Shown here piece by piece: positions 44,210 through 56,129 of a stretch of DNA of 64,000 nucleotides. Location: assembly GCF_019097595.1 (NCBI RefSeq), contig NC_080710.1, forward strand, positions 1,597,280 to 1,661,279, written 5' to 3'. Under the pieces are notes generated by a model. The model worked only from the letters and a program-made list of their open reading frames with translations, was not told the DNA's origin and did not search any database. Both the position numbers and the translations under genes were made by a program. This stretch comes from Hemibagrus wyckioides. Taxonomy: Eukaryota; Chordata; Actinopteri; Siluriformes; Bagridae. The stretch's first letter is position 1. Every line of letters starts with the position of its first letter.

Positions 44210-44435
44210 CCCACAAAGTGAGAATGTTGACTTTTTTTCTGTTTTAGAAACAAACTATTAAATGTAGGAGGTTCTGTGGTGCAGCAGGTACTGTTCCTGC
44301 CTCACAGCTCCGGGGTTCCTGATTTTTGGGTTAGTGTCTGTGTGGTGTTTCATATGTTCCCCTGTATCCAACTGGATTAGTCCAGGTTCTCCAGTTCCCT
44401 CCCACCTCCAAAAAACATGCTGGAAGGTGTATCAC
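44210..44435 (+). mobile_element. tRNA-like SINE-type repeat, copy 2
   Basis: Same orientation and boundaries as 22005-22255: gaatgttga, ggttctgtggtgcagcagg, cctcacagctccggggttcc, ccacctccaaaaaacatgct. Confidence 0.65.
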
Positions 44436-44479
44436 TGTGTGTGTGTGTGTATCCTGTAGTATAAGTCTTAATATAAAAG

Positions 44480-45290
44480 GTGGTTTTAAATACTTGGGTG
44501 TCTACCTGGGAAACAGTGAGTTTTTAAACAAAAACTGGGAAGGCTCTGTAGAACACGTGAAGGGCAGACTCAGCAGGTGGAAGCGGCTGGTCCCAAAGAT
44601 GTCCTACAGGGGGTGAACGCTGGTTATCAACAACCTCACCGCCTCGTCCCTCTGGCACAAGCTGGCATGTGTGGATCTGCCGCCGAACCTGCTTGTGAAC
44701 ATCCAGGCCCTGCTGGTGGACGACTTCTGGGACAGTCTACACTGGATTCCACAGGGTGTTCTTTATCTGCCAAAAGAGGAAGGAGGACAGGAGCAGGTCC
44801 AGCTGTCCAGCAGAGCCACAGCCTTCCACCTCTAGTTCATCCAGAGACTCCTCACTGGACCCAGAGACTTAGTATGGAGAGCAGCAACCAGTGGATTATT
44901 GCACACAGTTCAAGGATAGGGGCTGGACAGAGTATTGTTTTTAATGGATGCAAAAATGCTGGACATTACCAGACTTTTACCATGGACTTTTTAAAATCTG
45001 GAATTGTTTTAAGAAGCAGAACAAGGGCTGCAGAACGCTACACTGGCTGCTGGAGGAGCCTCTGGTGTACGGCGGGCGACTGGACAGCTACAGTATGACA
45101 GTCCCTGCACTGTCCAGAACTCTCATCTCCTCAGGGATTGTAACACTCCGGGAGCTTGTTAACATTGCGGGGTCAGACTTGTCGAGGGTAGAGGACCTGG
45201 CAGTGTGTATGGGACTGCGGTCCCTGCGTGTTGTCAATCAGCACCTACACCGCTGGAGATCTGCACTAACATCAGAGGAGCATGTTTAGC
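44480..45290 (+). pseudogene. Tx1/L1-type LINE, C-terminal part of ORF2
   Basis: Reads FKYLGVYLGNSEFLNKNWEG, VEHVKGRLSRWKRLVPKMSY, LVINNLTASSLWHKLACVDL, DDFWDSLHWIPQGVLYLPKE and AFHL-stop-FIQRLLTGPRDLVW. This is the post-RT region of Tx1-clade elements. Stops (TGA at about 44615, TAG at about 44836) and shifts after 44930 break it. It ends where another LINE begins at about 45370. Confidence 0.65.
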
Positions 45291-45408
45291 TAATGGACTG
45301 TCAACATAGAGAGACTGGTCCTGCAGAGGTCGATCCCTTTCCCCAGCTGAACATCGCTCCTGACCTCGAAGGGTGTGCAGGCCCCCTCCTGGAGGGGAGA
45401 TGGACTTT

Positions 45409-45944
45409 GGGTCAGTGTCGGGGAAGCTGCTCTACAGCTTCATGGGAAACGTGAACTCGCTACCGAACAAGATCGACGAGCTGGCTGCGCTGGTGAAAAA
45501 TGACAAAACCTACGGAGAGTGCAGTTTATTGTGCTTCTCTGAAACGTGGCTAACATCTAGCATTCCGAATGCTAACATCTAGCATTCCGAATGCTAACAT
45601 CTAGCATTCTGAATGCTAACGTGGAGCTACCTGGCTTCAGCACGGTCAGGGCGGACAGAGACACTAAAGCCTGCGGGAAGCGGAAAGGAGGAGGACTTGC
45701 CATTTATGTGAACACGAGGTGGTGTAATCCTGGGCATGTGAGCATAACAATCTCCAACTGCTGCAGGGACATCGAACTTCTGGCTGTAAGTTTGCGTCCC
45801 TATTACTTGCCCAGAGAGTTTGGACACGCCATTGTTCTCATTGTTTACATCCCCCCACGCGCCGACACAGAAGTAGCGTGTGACATCATCCACTCTGCTG
45901 TTGCTAGGATACAAACGCAAAACACCCTGAGGCAATGGTGTTAA
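45409..45944 (+). pseudogene. LINE endonuclease N-terminal half, disrupted by a 22-bp triplication
   Basis: GNVNSLPNKIDELAALVKND, LLCFSETWL, then a 22-bp unit (catctagcattccgaatgct aa) occurs three times at about 45552-45620 and throws the frame. RADRDTKACGKRKGGGLAIY and VNTRWCNPGH then follow in the frame of 45591-45944. Another shift at about 45930 precedes the GDFN block. Confidence 0.8.
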
Positions 45945-47794
45945 TCTCTGGGGACTTTAATCATGTTACTCTGGACAGAACACAACCTGCTTTCTCCCAG
46001 TATGTGGACTGTAACACCAGGGGAAATATGACCATAGATTTACTGTATGCTAACATAAAGGGTGCATACAGAGCCACCCCGCTGCCTGCACTGGGGAAAG
46101 CAGACCACAGCCTTATTCTGCTTCAGCCTCACTATAAACCAAGAGTGAGGAGACTACCAACAACCAAACGCTCATTCAGAAAGTGGTCTCCTGAGGCTAA
46201 GCAGATCCTGAGAGACTGCTTCGGGGACACAGACTGGGATGTACTGCAGGGGCCGCTCAGTGAAAACATTGAGGATGTTGTTGACTGCATTACTGACTAC
46301 ATCAACTTCTGTATGGATGTTGTTGTTCCAGTAAGAACTGTACGCTGCTATGCAAACAACAAGCCCTGGATCACAAGTGATATCAAGGGACTTCTGAACC
46401 AGAAGAAGAGGGCCTTTATGGATGGTGATCAGCAGGAGCTTAAGTGTGTTCAGAAGGAACTAAAAGTCCAGCTCAGGGAGGCAAAGGAGCAGTACAGAAG
46501 AAAGCTGGAGCAGAGGTAGCAAAACAACAGCATGAAGGGAGTGTGGAGCGGGATGAAGACAATAACCGGATGCAGCTTGAAGCAGGGTAACACCATTGAA
46601 GGAGGTGTGGGAATGGCGAACCAGCTAAACAACTTCTTCAACAGGTTTGCCGACTCTAACTCATTCACACCTCAGTACGCTCCACCCCCCACCCCCACTT
46701 CTGCTCTCAATCTACCCACTGAGAACAACTATGGCACAGAGGAGGACAATAATCATCCATCCATGATCACAGCAGCCCAGGTGTGTGGAGAACTGAGGAG
46801 GCTCCGTCCCAGTAAAGCTGCAGGCCCAGATGGAGTATCTCCATGACTACTGAAGGCCTGCGCAATGGAGCTGGGAGACCCTCTACAGCGCATGTTTAAC
46901 CTGAACCTGGAGCAGGAGAGGGTACCTCAGCAATGGAAAACATCCTGCATCATCCCAGTCCCAAAGAAACCATGCCCTGGAGAGCTGAATGACTTCAGGC
47001 CAGTTGCCCTGACGTCTCACATAATGAAGACCATGGAGCAGGTGATGCTACACCACATTAGGCCACAGGTCCGCCACACCCTCGACCCTCTGCAGTTTGC
47101 ATACCAGGAGAAGGTGGGAGTGGAGGATGCCATTACTTACATTTTACACAGATCCCTCTCTCACCTGGACAGCGGCAGCGGGGCTGTGAGAATAACATTT
47201 TTGGACTTCTCCAGTGCATTCAACACCATCCAGCTGCTGCTCCTCAGAGACAAACTAACAGAGATGGGAGTAAGCTCACACCTGATTGCGTGGATCACAG
47301 ACTACCTGACAGGCAGACCTCAGTACATGAGACTGGGGGATTGCAGGTCTGACACTGTGGTCAGCAGTACTGGGGCACCACAAGGGACTGGTCTCTCTCT
47401 GGTCCTGTTCACCATCTACACCTCAGACTTTCAGTATATCTCAGAGCTCTGCCAAGTGCAAAAGTTTGCGGATGATACTGCTATCATTGGCTGTATCAGG
47501 AAGGGACAGGAGGAAGAGTACAGACAACTGATACAGGACTTCGTTGCATGGTGTGATGTTAACCATCTGCACCTCAACACTACAAAGACCAGGGAGATGG
47601 TGGTGGACTTCAGGAGGCCCAGACCTCAACCTGAGCCTGTTACTATCAACGGGGACTGTGTGGAGTTTGTCAAGACCTACAAGTACCTTGGAGTACAGCT
47701 GGATGAAAGAATGGACTGGACTGCCAACACAGACGCTCTGTGTAGGAAAGGACAGAGCCGGCTGTACTTCCTGGAGAAGACTGGCTTCCTTTAA
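45935..47794 (+). pseudogene. LINE endonuclease C-half, linker and reverse transcriptase, two in-frame stops
   Basis: One frame throughout: LISGDFNHVTL, GKADHSLILLQ, NKPWITSDIKGLLNQKKRAF, then TAG (46517-46519); SKAAGPDGVSP, then TGA (46844-46846); RT blocks [89 protein letters not shown]. Both stops are single C-to-T changes of expected Q and R codons. A frameshift near 47790 separates the C-terminal part (47791-48133). The catalytic FADD is intact. Confidence 0.9.
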
Positions 47795-48133
47795 CATCTG
47801 CAAAAAGCTACTGCAGATGTTCTATCAGACTGTTGTGGCGAGTGCCCTCTTCTATGCGGCAGTGTGCTGGGAGGCAGCATAAAGAAGAAGGACGCCTTAC
47901 GTCTGGACAAGCTGGTGAGGAAGGCGGGCTCGATTGTAGGCTCAGAACTGGACAGCCTGACATCAGTGGCAGAGAGGAGGGTGCTGAGCAGGCTCCTGTC
48001 CATCATGGACAATCCACTGCATCCACTGTACAACATCATCTCCAGACAGAGGAGCAGCTTCAGTAACAGGTTGGTGTCACTGCCCTGCTCCACTGACAGA
48101 CTGAGGAGGTCGTTCCTCCCCCATGCCACGTGA
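47795..48133 (+). pseudogene. LINE C-terminal domain
   Basis: SFNICKKLLQMFYQTVVASA, a shift at about 47880, then KKKDALRLDKLVRKAGSIVG, RRVLSRLLSIMDNPLHPLYN and STDRLRRSFLPHAT with a natural stop. Confidence 0.8.
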
Positions 48134-48709
48134 CTCTTTAATTCCACACGGGGTGGGAGGAGTCAGTGCTGACACTACTCTTCTCTCTGTACTGGACTGT
48201 ACAATAAAACACACTACACACAATACACTCCGGTTTATACAGAACTCTCACTACACTCCGGTTTATACAGAACACTCAATATGCTGAGATTTGCACAGAA
48301 CTAATAAACATGCAGTTTTTGCACATCGAATCAGTCTGTAACCTTGAACACTTGTCTTGCACATTACTTGTTTTTCATCTAATTCTCCATATTTATTCCT
48401 AAATCTCTGTATTTAGTATTTTTCTGATATATTTTCTTATATTGCTATATTCTGCTATTTTGTAATATTTTATATTTTGTTATTTTATATATTTTTGTTA
48501 TATTCTATATTTTGTTATTTGATATATTTTTGTTATATTCTATATTTTGTTATATTCTATATTTTGTTATTTGATATATTTTTTTGTTATATTTTTGTAC
48601 CCTAATTTGGGTATTTTAGTATTTTTGTTAAATTCCTTCCCATTTTATCTATTACCTGTGTTTGTGGATACTGCTGGAAACTGTGAATTTCCCTTTGGGA
48701 TGCATAAAG

Positions 48710-48710
<1 letters not shown>

Positions 48711-48788
<78 letters not shown>
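48711..48788 (+). repeat. (ATCT)n LINE tail
   Basis: About 19 units after gcataaagt. This is the 3' repeat tail of the LINE at 45.37-48.79 kb. Confidence 0.95.
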
Positions 48789-48799
48789 AGAGCGTATGT

Positions 48800-49500
48800 A
48801 AAGGTTTTAAATAAGAAAAAGCTGAGTGAGAGGGTAAACATCCCATGGAGAAATGTACATGGTTTTAATGAAAGATTTCCTAAAGTGCTCAGTGCTACAC
48901 TTGGCAGTGATCAGTCTCTGGCTGAATGTGCTCTTCTGATTAACCAGCACACTGTGTAGTGGATGAGAAGGGTTGTCCAGGATTGAATAGAGTTTTGACA
49001 GCATTCTTTTCTCAACAACAATGTGAACTGGGTCCAGCTCCATGCCAAGTACATGCCAGCCCTCCTGATTAGTTTGTCCAGTTTATTTCTCTTTGCCACC
49101 TTCATGTTACATCCCCAACAGACTGCTGCATAGAAATGACACTAGACACTACAGACTCATAGAACATCCACAGTATGGTGTTGCAGACATTGAAGGACCT
49201 GAGCCTCCTCAGGAAATACAGCCTACTCTGTCGTTTCTTGTAGAGGGCTGTTGAGTTTAGTGTCCAGTCCAGTTTGTTGTCAATGTGGACTCCCAGGTAT
49301 TTGTAATCCTCAACAATCTCAACTTTCTCTCCAAGGACAGACAAAGGAGAGGCTGGGGTTCTGGATTTTCTAAAGTCCACTACCAGTTCCTTTGCTTTCC
49401 CAACATTGAGCTGTAGATGGTTGAGTTCACACCAGGTGACAAAGTTGTCCACTGCTGTCTGATACTCTAAGGTGAATGCTTTGTGCTCTATTGCAGACTG
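48800..49500 (-). mobile_element. 5'-truncated LINE, minus strand, tail-to-tail with its neighbour
   Basis: Minus reading 49452-49102: [60 protein letters not shown]. Then, in shifted frames, RNKLDKLIRRAGMYL and KRMLSKLYSILDNPSHPLHS, ending FRKSFIKTMY. Same group as the neighbour but a distinct subfamily. It is truncated 5' of the FADD region at about 49500. Confidence 0.85.
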
Positions 49501-49673
49501 AAAACTTAACTTTGCAGCAGAGCTAAACTAATCATTACTAATCACTAATTAGTAATTAGAATAAAATTAGAATCACTAATCACTAATTTATTGAAATTAT
49601 TTTAATACGTATTTATTGATTTATATAGTTACTGATTTTATGATATGTGACTTGTGTAAATAAAGTTGTGTAA

Positions 49674-49674
<1 letters not shown>

Positions 49675-49724
<50 letters not shown>
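49675..49724 (+). repeat. (TC)n(AC)n microsatellite
   Basis: tctctc run followed by acacac. Confidence 0.95.
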
Positions 49725-49729
49725 TATAA

Positions 49730-51680
49730 GGCTGTAAAGGGTTAAAGGTGCCACCTGGTTGTCAACAGTAAAAATCACAAATTTTACAGGGAAAACCAGC
49801 AACAATCAAGAATGCATGATTATATAGTGTCATGGCTGTGCAGTCAAAACAATGTGGTTATAATGGAAGTCTATGTGGCTAAAACATCCATGAACAGTAA
49901 ATTAGGGAGAAAAAATTAAAATCTGACGCTGTAAAAAAACTAACAATGCATTGAAGCTAATGTTGTTATTAATCTTTGACATGTCCAAGACTGTGATAAA
50001 AAGTAAAAAAATATCCAGCCCACAATCACTTTTATCAATAATTGCTTTAGTCAGTGACATCACTTCAGAAATGAGCACTTAAAGAGTTAAAATCCTGGAT
50101 TTTTTTAAAAAACATACAGTAGTTCTAGTCAGAACTGAGGTTAATTAACAGATTTAAGCAACAAAAGTAGAAAAAAAATATTTATCTGATTATTTATTAT
50201 TATTATTGATCTATAATGCAGTTTTCATCTCGAACATAAGTGTAGTGATTTTGCTCACAGTGTTTTAGTGACCTACTGAAAATCTTTAAATCATATTTCA
50301 TATTTTGGTTTGTCACCAAAAATCAGTCCATTTGCTGAAATATAGTAAAAGTAATTTAAATATTACATGTGATGAAGGGAGGAGAACAAGATTAATAAAA
50401 AGCAGTGATTATAAAATAGACTAGGCTAGGAATTTGCATAGTTAGGGTTTAAATGAACAAGAGAACAATATGGAACTGGGGTCTAAATTGCTGTTTCTAA
50501 ATTTCTATTACTGCAAGTCATTAAAAAAAAAATTGGACTATTGACACTGCCAACTTTAATCTTATTTTCAACTGAGAAACTTCAAATTTATGAACAGAAA
50601 ATGTAATTTTCATGTTATTAACTATGATCCTGTCCTTGTGGTTATTTTCCTTGCCTCACTGCAACATAATCTCACTTTTTGTATTCTGTGGCTAACTAAA
50701 CTATACTTAGCACGTGCTACATGTCTATTATGGGTAACATTCGTCCTGTAAAATATAAAGCAGTTTCCTTCATACAACCCTTTGCTAAACACAGTCATGA
50801 GTGTTATAAATAACACAAACACACGCTGCTTTTAGCTTGCAACATCTCCAGATGTTTTCATACCTCTGGCTTGATGAAGATTCACATTCAGCAGATGAAC
50901 AGTATTTCCACTCATCATCTGTTTCCACAGCAGTGAATATTAAGCTGTTCTATTAGTATAGTCATGTTAGAATTTCAGGTGCAGCTCTTCTACACCGTTA
51001 GTTAAAAAAATAAATAAACTGGTGCAATAAAATGTGAGGAATAATAAATCCCCATGTCACATTACACTGTTTAAGGACTTAGCTATTCTTAGGAAAAAAA
51101 TCCAGGACTTGGCCCAGAAGAACTCAGATTTGTGAGCTGAAATCACTAAAGCCATGGTACAAGTTTTTATTATAGCTGTAAAGGAGCATGAGGAATTCTT
51201 CTGGGAGTAGGTGTAGGATTTAAAAAAAGTGTCCACTCCATACCTTCATCCATGCCCAGCCCTGGTTATGAGGTCCTGGTTGAGACTTGGTAATATGAGG
51301 GGAAGAGATTAAGTTGTTACTGTGAGGGACATAAGGGAACAGGATTGTGAAGTTGATTAATTATCACTTTCCCTTTGTTCTGAGAAGCTTCATTACCTTT
51401 ACATTACCAATTCTGGGATCAGGAATCTATCATTTTCCTCAGCTTTATTACTTCATGGCTATACATTGGGATCTTGTTCCTGCCTTAAGATCTGGCTGTA
51501 TTTTTTATTTTATTTAATTTTTTTTAAATTAACACCACTGGGGCTCTAGAATTACCTGCATTATCTGTGACCATGAACATTCACCTGCTTTTTTTGGCTA
51601 ATCAACATCCCCACAGTAGCCACTAATAAATATCACTGTTCTATCTTACTTCCCAGACTTAGCTGACCTTAAGGAAAATC
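49730..51680. other. AT-rich intergenic, nothing recognised
   Basis: No coding, no RNA gene and no repeat that I can name in this 1.95 kb. Confidence 0.5.
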
Positions 51681-52199
51681 CTCAGGATTTTAGATTAGCA
51701 AATATATTGTTCACCATAAAAATCAACAGATTGAGCTGTGTTGATGTCTGTGTGTGTTTCTGTACATTAACAGTAATATGTTGAATATTCATGCTTTCCT
51801 GTTTCAGGTGTTACTGCCATGAAGGATCCATGCTTTTCTTTAAAAATAACAATCAATTTGATTTTGTTCAGGAGAATTAGTCTTTCATTCTGCATGATTA
51901 AGTTTCTATAAGAAGATCTTTTGGCGAATATATGATGTTTTTAAGAATAAATTGAGGTGGATGTTTGTGTTTTATGGTGAGAAAAGTCTCAATTATGAAA
52001 GCGGTGGTCAAATTCATTTGAAGGAAAACTGTTGGAGCACCAAAGCATTGTTCTCTTATCAGAAAATAACTGGAACAGTACTTGGTCATATGAACTGACC
52101 CATGTCTTCTCTAACATTGACATAACCATTTGGTCTTGCTTAGAGACAGTGATGGTTTAAAAAAGGGGGTCTTCAGCAATAACTGTAAGAATATGTTGT

Positions 52200-52447
52200 G
52201 GATGAACCTTATAAAGTAAAGAAATTTTATAAAATATAATTTCTGAAACACGTTCCCCATAAAAGCCACATGCTGTGAGGTGAACTGTAATATCCAGGAT
52301 GCTGGTGGACCACTCCTCTCTCAAAGAGTAGTGAGGGGAAGTACACAAAATAGTCTTCTGTAGTATCAGAATATCAAAATAAACTAAAACTTCCTGTTCC
52401 AGTGCATCATGTGATTTACAGGAAATCACTACAGTTCCGTCTCTGCA
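52200..52447 (-). pseudogene. Decayed Ig V-set exon-like sequence, copy B
   Basis: After an acceptor-like ...aaaattctgcag (minus), a phase-1 reading gives DGTVVISCKSH, the G-x-T-V-x-I-S-C start of V-set domains. Near its end are YSLREEWSTSILDITVH and LTACGFYGER, resembling the F-S-L-x-D-x-x-S-x-x-L-x-V-T-I-x-x-L-x-x-x-D-S-G-x-Y-x-C end of CD300/pIgR-like fish domains with a few codons lost. The middle lacks a clear core Trp. No RSS is seen, so a TCR V gene is not supported. Most likely a decayed immunoglobulin-superfamily exon. Confidence 0.45.
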
Positions 52448-52899
52448 GAATTTTGAACTCAGTAAATGTTTTCATTATTAAGGTTTAAAATGGCGTTATT
52501 TAAATATTGGAGGCTTCTGCGTGCCTTTTTCAGAAACATTCAATAACCTTTTGTACCCTCAGTAGTAGAAAGTAGGAAATGTTGATATGCTGAGGCTATT
52601 TAGAGTTTTCAGAAGTGTGGATGATAAATATAATCATTTGTCTTCAGTCTATATTTAATATTACAGATGTCAATCCATTGTTGAAACTTGGAAGTAAAGT
52701 GTTCTGGAGGTGGTGTAACATTTCATGTACATCAAATACAGACATAGTAGTCTTAAGAACTAAAAATATAATTCATTGTTTAAAAAGTTTGTACCATTGA
52801 GGGTTGATATCTTGAGGTTTTAAGAGTAAAAACATATTTAAATCATTTTTGTGTTCTGAATCACTGAAAGTCAGATTAAAGAGCTTTTGCTCCCCATCA

Positions 52900-53050
52900 G
52901 CTGACTTCTGCAGAGACAGGGAAATACACCGATTTCCCGTAAACCACATGGTGTCCTGAGTCTGAATTCCTTTATAAGGGCTCTCAACATCCCTGCCCAT
53001 TTCAGTCTTTTCAGGACTGAACAAGACGAGACTGATACAGCAGAAGGTGG
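52900..53050 (+). pseudogene. Inverted partial Ig-like exon start, copy B
   Basis: Plus strand: gctgacttctgcag then agacagggaaatacaccgat, with NTPISRKPHGVL and, in another frame, EFLYKGSQHPCPF (compare K-Y/F-x-C-K-G in CD300/pIgR-like domains). This is the head-to-head partner of the minus-strand exon at 52447. Confidence 0.35.
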
Positions 53051-53979
53051 GTGATTCTTGATGTTTGTTGTTAATGAATACACTGATGCCTGACAATATT
53101 TTCTTTTCTTTATAAGGATTTTTTAGTTTTTTTAAAATTTTACTAGCATACTTTCATATTTTACCTGTGGCCCCTATAATGGGCCATTTATAGGTGTAGT
53201 ATGAGAAAGAAATTCAGAAACTAAATGTTTTAAGAATTACTAAATGGTACTTTTTTACGTTTGATCACAATCTGATGACAATTGAGTGATTACCTGAAAA
53301 TGACATTTTTATCCCCAAGCCAACATTTTGTTATATTCATCCACAGAGAAAAGATCCTGAGGACATCATCTAGAGTTTCACCGGTGAAGGCTCGTGTTAG
53401 TTCCCGTGTTGGTGTTTACTGAGTGGTCAGCCTCCAGAGAGCTGTCACGCTGTAGGTAAATCTTAATCACTCTGCACACTGCATGGGTTTGTCAGCGTTA
53501 CCATGACAACGTGGAGCGCTCCATTCTAGTCCGTGTGTTCAGCATTGTCACAGTGGTGTTTTATCCCAGTCTGATTAACTGATTATTTAAAGGACATCAG
53601 TGGTTTCTGTACTCTTTGGGCATGATTTTCATAGCAGCTGAATTTAATGGGCCATGTTGATTATCAGAAATATATATTTTTTTTCTTTCTTGGTTAGTAA
53701 AACAAAGAAATCATAATAATAAAAAATAAGATTTTTAAAAGTATCAGTTTTTCTGAAACCAGTGGTTATCACTGATAAATCTGATTGCACTGTAATCTGG
53801 GATCAGTCATTTGCCATTCACATAAAGTTTAAAATGAATTTTCTCGTGTGGCATTTGCAAAAATCATATAATTTCTACATTATAATATAGACTGCAGTTA
53901 ATCCAGCCACTCTTTCTGGTGGTCATGACCATCATCCAATTCCACTGGAGACTGGTTGAGTAAACAGCTCACCATCCTG

Positions 53980-55500
53980 GGAGTGATGACTCCTTGTGTC
54001 ATGGTTGGTGGAAGTGCTTCCAATTCAAAACTTTCCTCAAACACTTATAATAAGAAATGAGAGAATTTTTTGTCGAACATCTTGTAAAGCTCAGCGGTTA
54101 GACCATCACAGCCCGGACTTTTATTATTTTTTAAACTCTTAATTGCCAGTAGAATTTCCGGTTCAGATACTGTATATCACCATCACAAGCTTCTTTATCT
54201 TCCAAGGAAATAAGTTTGTTTTTATTAATAGAGTCAAAAAAGGATTTGGCTGAATTATCACAATATCTCGACATGTATAAGTTATTATAGAATTTTGAGC
54301 AAAAAGCAGCTATCTCCTCAGGATTATCAAGAACTCCATCATTTGTTTGGAGACGATCAATAGAGATATTCATAGCACTGGATCTTTCCAACCTGAAGAA
54401 ATAGGCTGAGTTTTGTTCTCCTTCTTCCAGCCATATTCCCCTGGATCTGATATAGGCTCCTTTAGCTTTGGCACTATACAGCTCATCTAACTTATTCTGT
54501 AGTTTGCAGTATTCAGTGTTCTGGGTATCTGTCAATGGTTCCTTAAAGGATAAAGCAGACAGCTACAAAAGAATTTCATCTTCTATTAATCTATTTTGTT
54601 TTGCTATATCACCTAAATTTTCTTAAGAATTTCCTTAATTCATATTTTAGAAGCTCCCAATTGCGTCCATAAGCTTTTTCTGATTCAGCCCTTTCCCAGT
54701 AAACCCGGATCAACTTGTCAATCTGTTGCTTGACCTTTTCATACTTAAGAAGGGAATTATTTAATTTCATTTAATTTTAGTGACGCTTTAGAAGTATGGA
54801 CTGTAGAATTTTGTAATAAATTAACTGAAATATAAATGGCATTATGGTCAGTCAGTGGACTGTTGCTAATATTAATAGAGATATTATTGTTTCTTAATGT
54901 TTTAGAGATCAGCCAATAATCAATTCTGGATTGCCTTGACCGGTCTTTATTACACCAGGTGTACTGTATTACTTCTGGATACAATTATTTCCAGATGTCA
55001 GTTACATCAAATTTATCCATATATACTGTAAGATTTGAGTTTGGAGAAGTTGCTTTCCTTGGAGGGTGTCAATCTAGCATGTTATTCATTACTATGTTAA
55101 AATCACCTCCTAAAATCAGAAAGGCAGAGGGATATTTCCTCAATGCATATGAAAGTTTTTGATCTAGCATGTTAAAGAGAGTGCAGTTTTTTACACCAGA
55201 GTTGTATCCATAAATATTCACAATAACTACTATAAATTGATTGACCGCAATTACAATTAGCAAGAAGTGACCTGAATGGTCTATATTGGTTTCCAGAATA
55301 CTACCATTAAAGTTATACCGCATAATCCCTATTGCAGCAGAATATTCTGACCCGTGTGACAGCCATATGTCATTGCCCCACTGTGACCTCCAAAATTTAG
55401 TGTCTTTAGATGTAAAGTGACTTTCCTGGAAAAAAACAGAAATCTACTTTGTGCCTCTTAGCATACAAAAATAAAGCCTTCCTTTTAGCATTATTTTTCA
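53980..55500 (-). pseudogene. L1/Tx1-type LINE endonuclease and linker
   Basis: Minus readings: 55323-55069 (VNIYGYNSGV, SAFLILGGDFNIVMN), 54984-54757 (TWCNKDRSRQSRIDYWLISK, SPLTDHNAIYISV) and 54535-54131 (KGAYIRSRGIWLEEGEQNSA, YFFRLERS, EIAAFCSKFYNNLYMS). These are the GDFN, RIDYxL and SDH (here TDH) endonuclease blocks and the W-x-E-x-G-E-x-x-x-x-Y-F linker of L1-group ORF2. The RT part is missing and shifts separate the pieces. Confidence 0.75.
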
Positions 55501-56129
55501 AACCCCTTTCACGCTTACATGCTTACATGACTGTTTTGACCCTTGAAAAAGGAAAAGGAATAAGGACAGAACAAAAGACAAGGATAAAATATAAAATACG
55601 AAATATAAAATAAGTATGAATTATACTAAAAATACAAAATATAAAATATAAAACTAAGTTCACAGTAGGTAAAAATAAAATATAATAAAAATATAATAAA
55701 ATATAATAAATATAAATAAAGCAAGGTATGCTATATATGTATATAGAATATGTATATAAAATAGAATATATATAGGAAGTGTAAGAATGTAACAACTGTG
55801 TTGTGCAAAATTATATAAAATGAATAGTGTGTAGTGTGCAACAGTGTCCAAGGTGCAGACAGCAGCAGTACAGCGTGGTCACAAAGTGGAATAAGGTGAT
55901 GAGGTAATGAGAGCAGTGGTATTGTCCAAGTGCAGATGTGCATAAGTCCTCTTTGTATGTAAACGGGAGCAGACTGTGCAACATGTATGTTTATGTATTG
56001 TGTGCACAGTCCTGAAATGTGCAAATGTGCAGGTGTACATTTGTGTTGTATATTGTGTGCCACAGTCCTGTAATGTGCAAATGTCCGGTGTGGTTGGAGT
56101 TCCAACACGTGTGTAGGAGCATAGTAGGT

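Larger units (their letters stand above)
45373..48790 (+). mobile_element. Near full-length Rex1-type LINE, plus strand
   Basis: Endonuclease (45409-46519), reverse transcriptase (46532-47794), C-terminal domain to 48133, then a 3' UTR ending gaatttccctttgggatgca taaagt and an (ATCT)n tail (48711-48788). ORF breaks are listed separately. It directly follows a Tx1-type fragment and meets another LINE tail-to-tail at about 48790. Confidence 0.85.
51681..53915 (+). repeat. Duplicated block, copy B (uninterrupted)
   Basis: Collinear with 22574-24266 plus 28831-29225, about 85-90% alike by eye, same orientation. It carries a small extra piece near 51950-52020 and the plus/minus Ig-like exon starts. 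It shows what copy A looked like before its 4.56-kb insertion. Confidence 0.9.
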
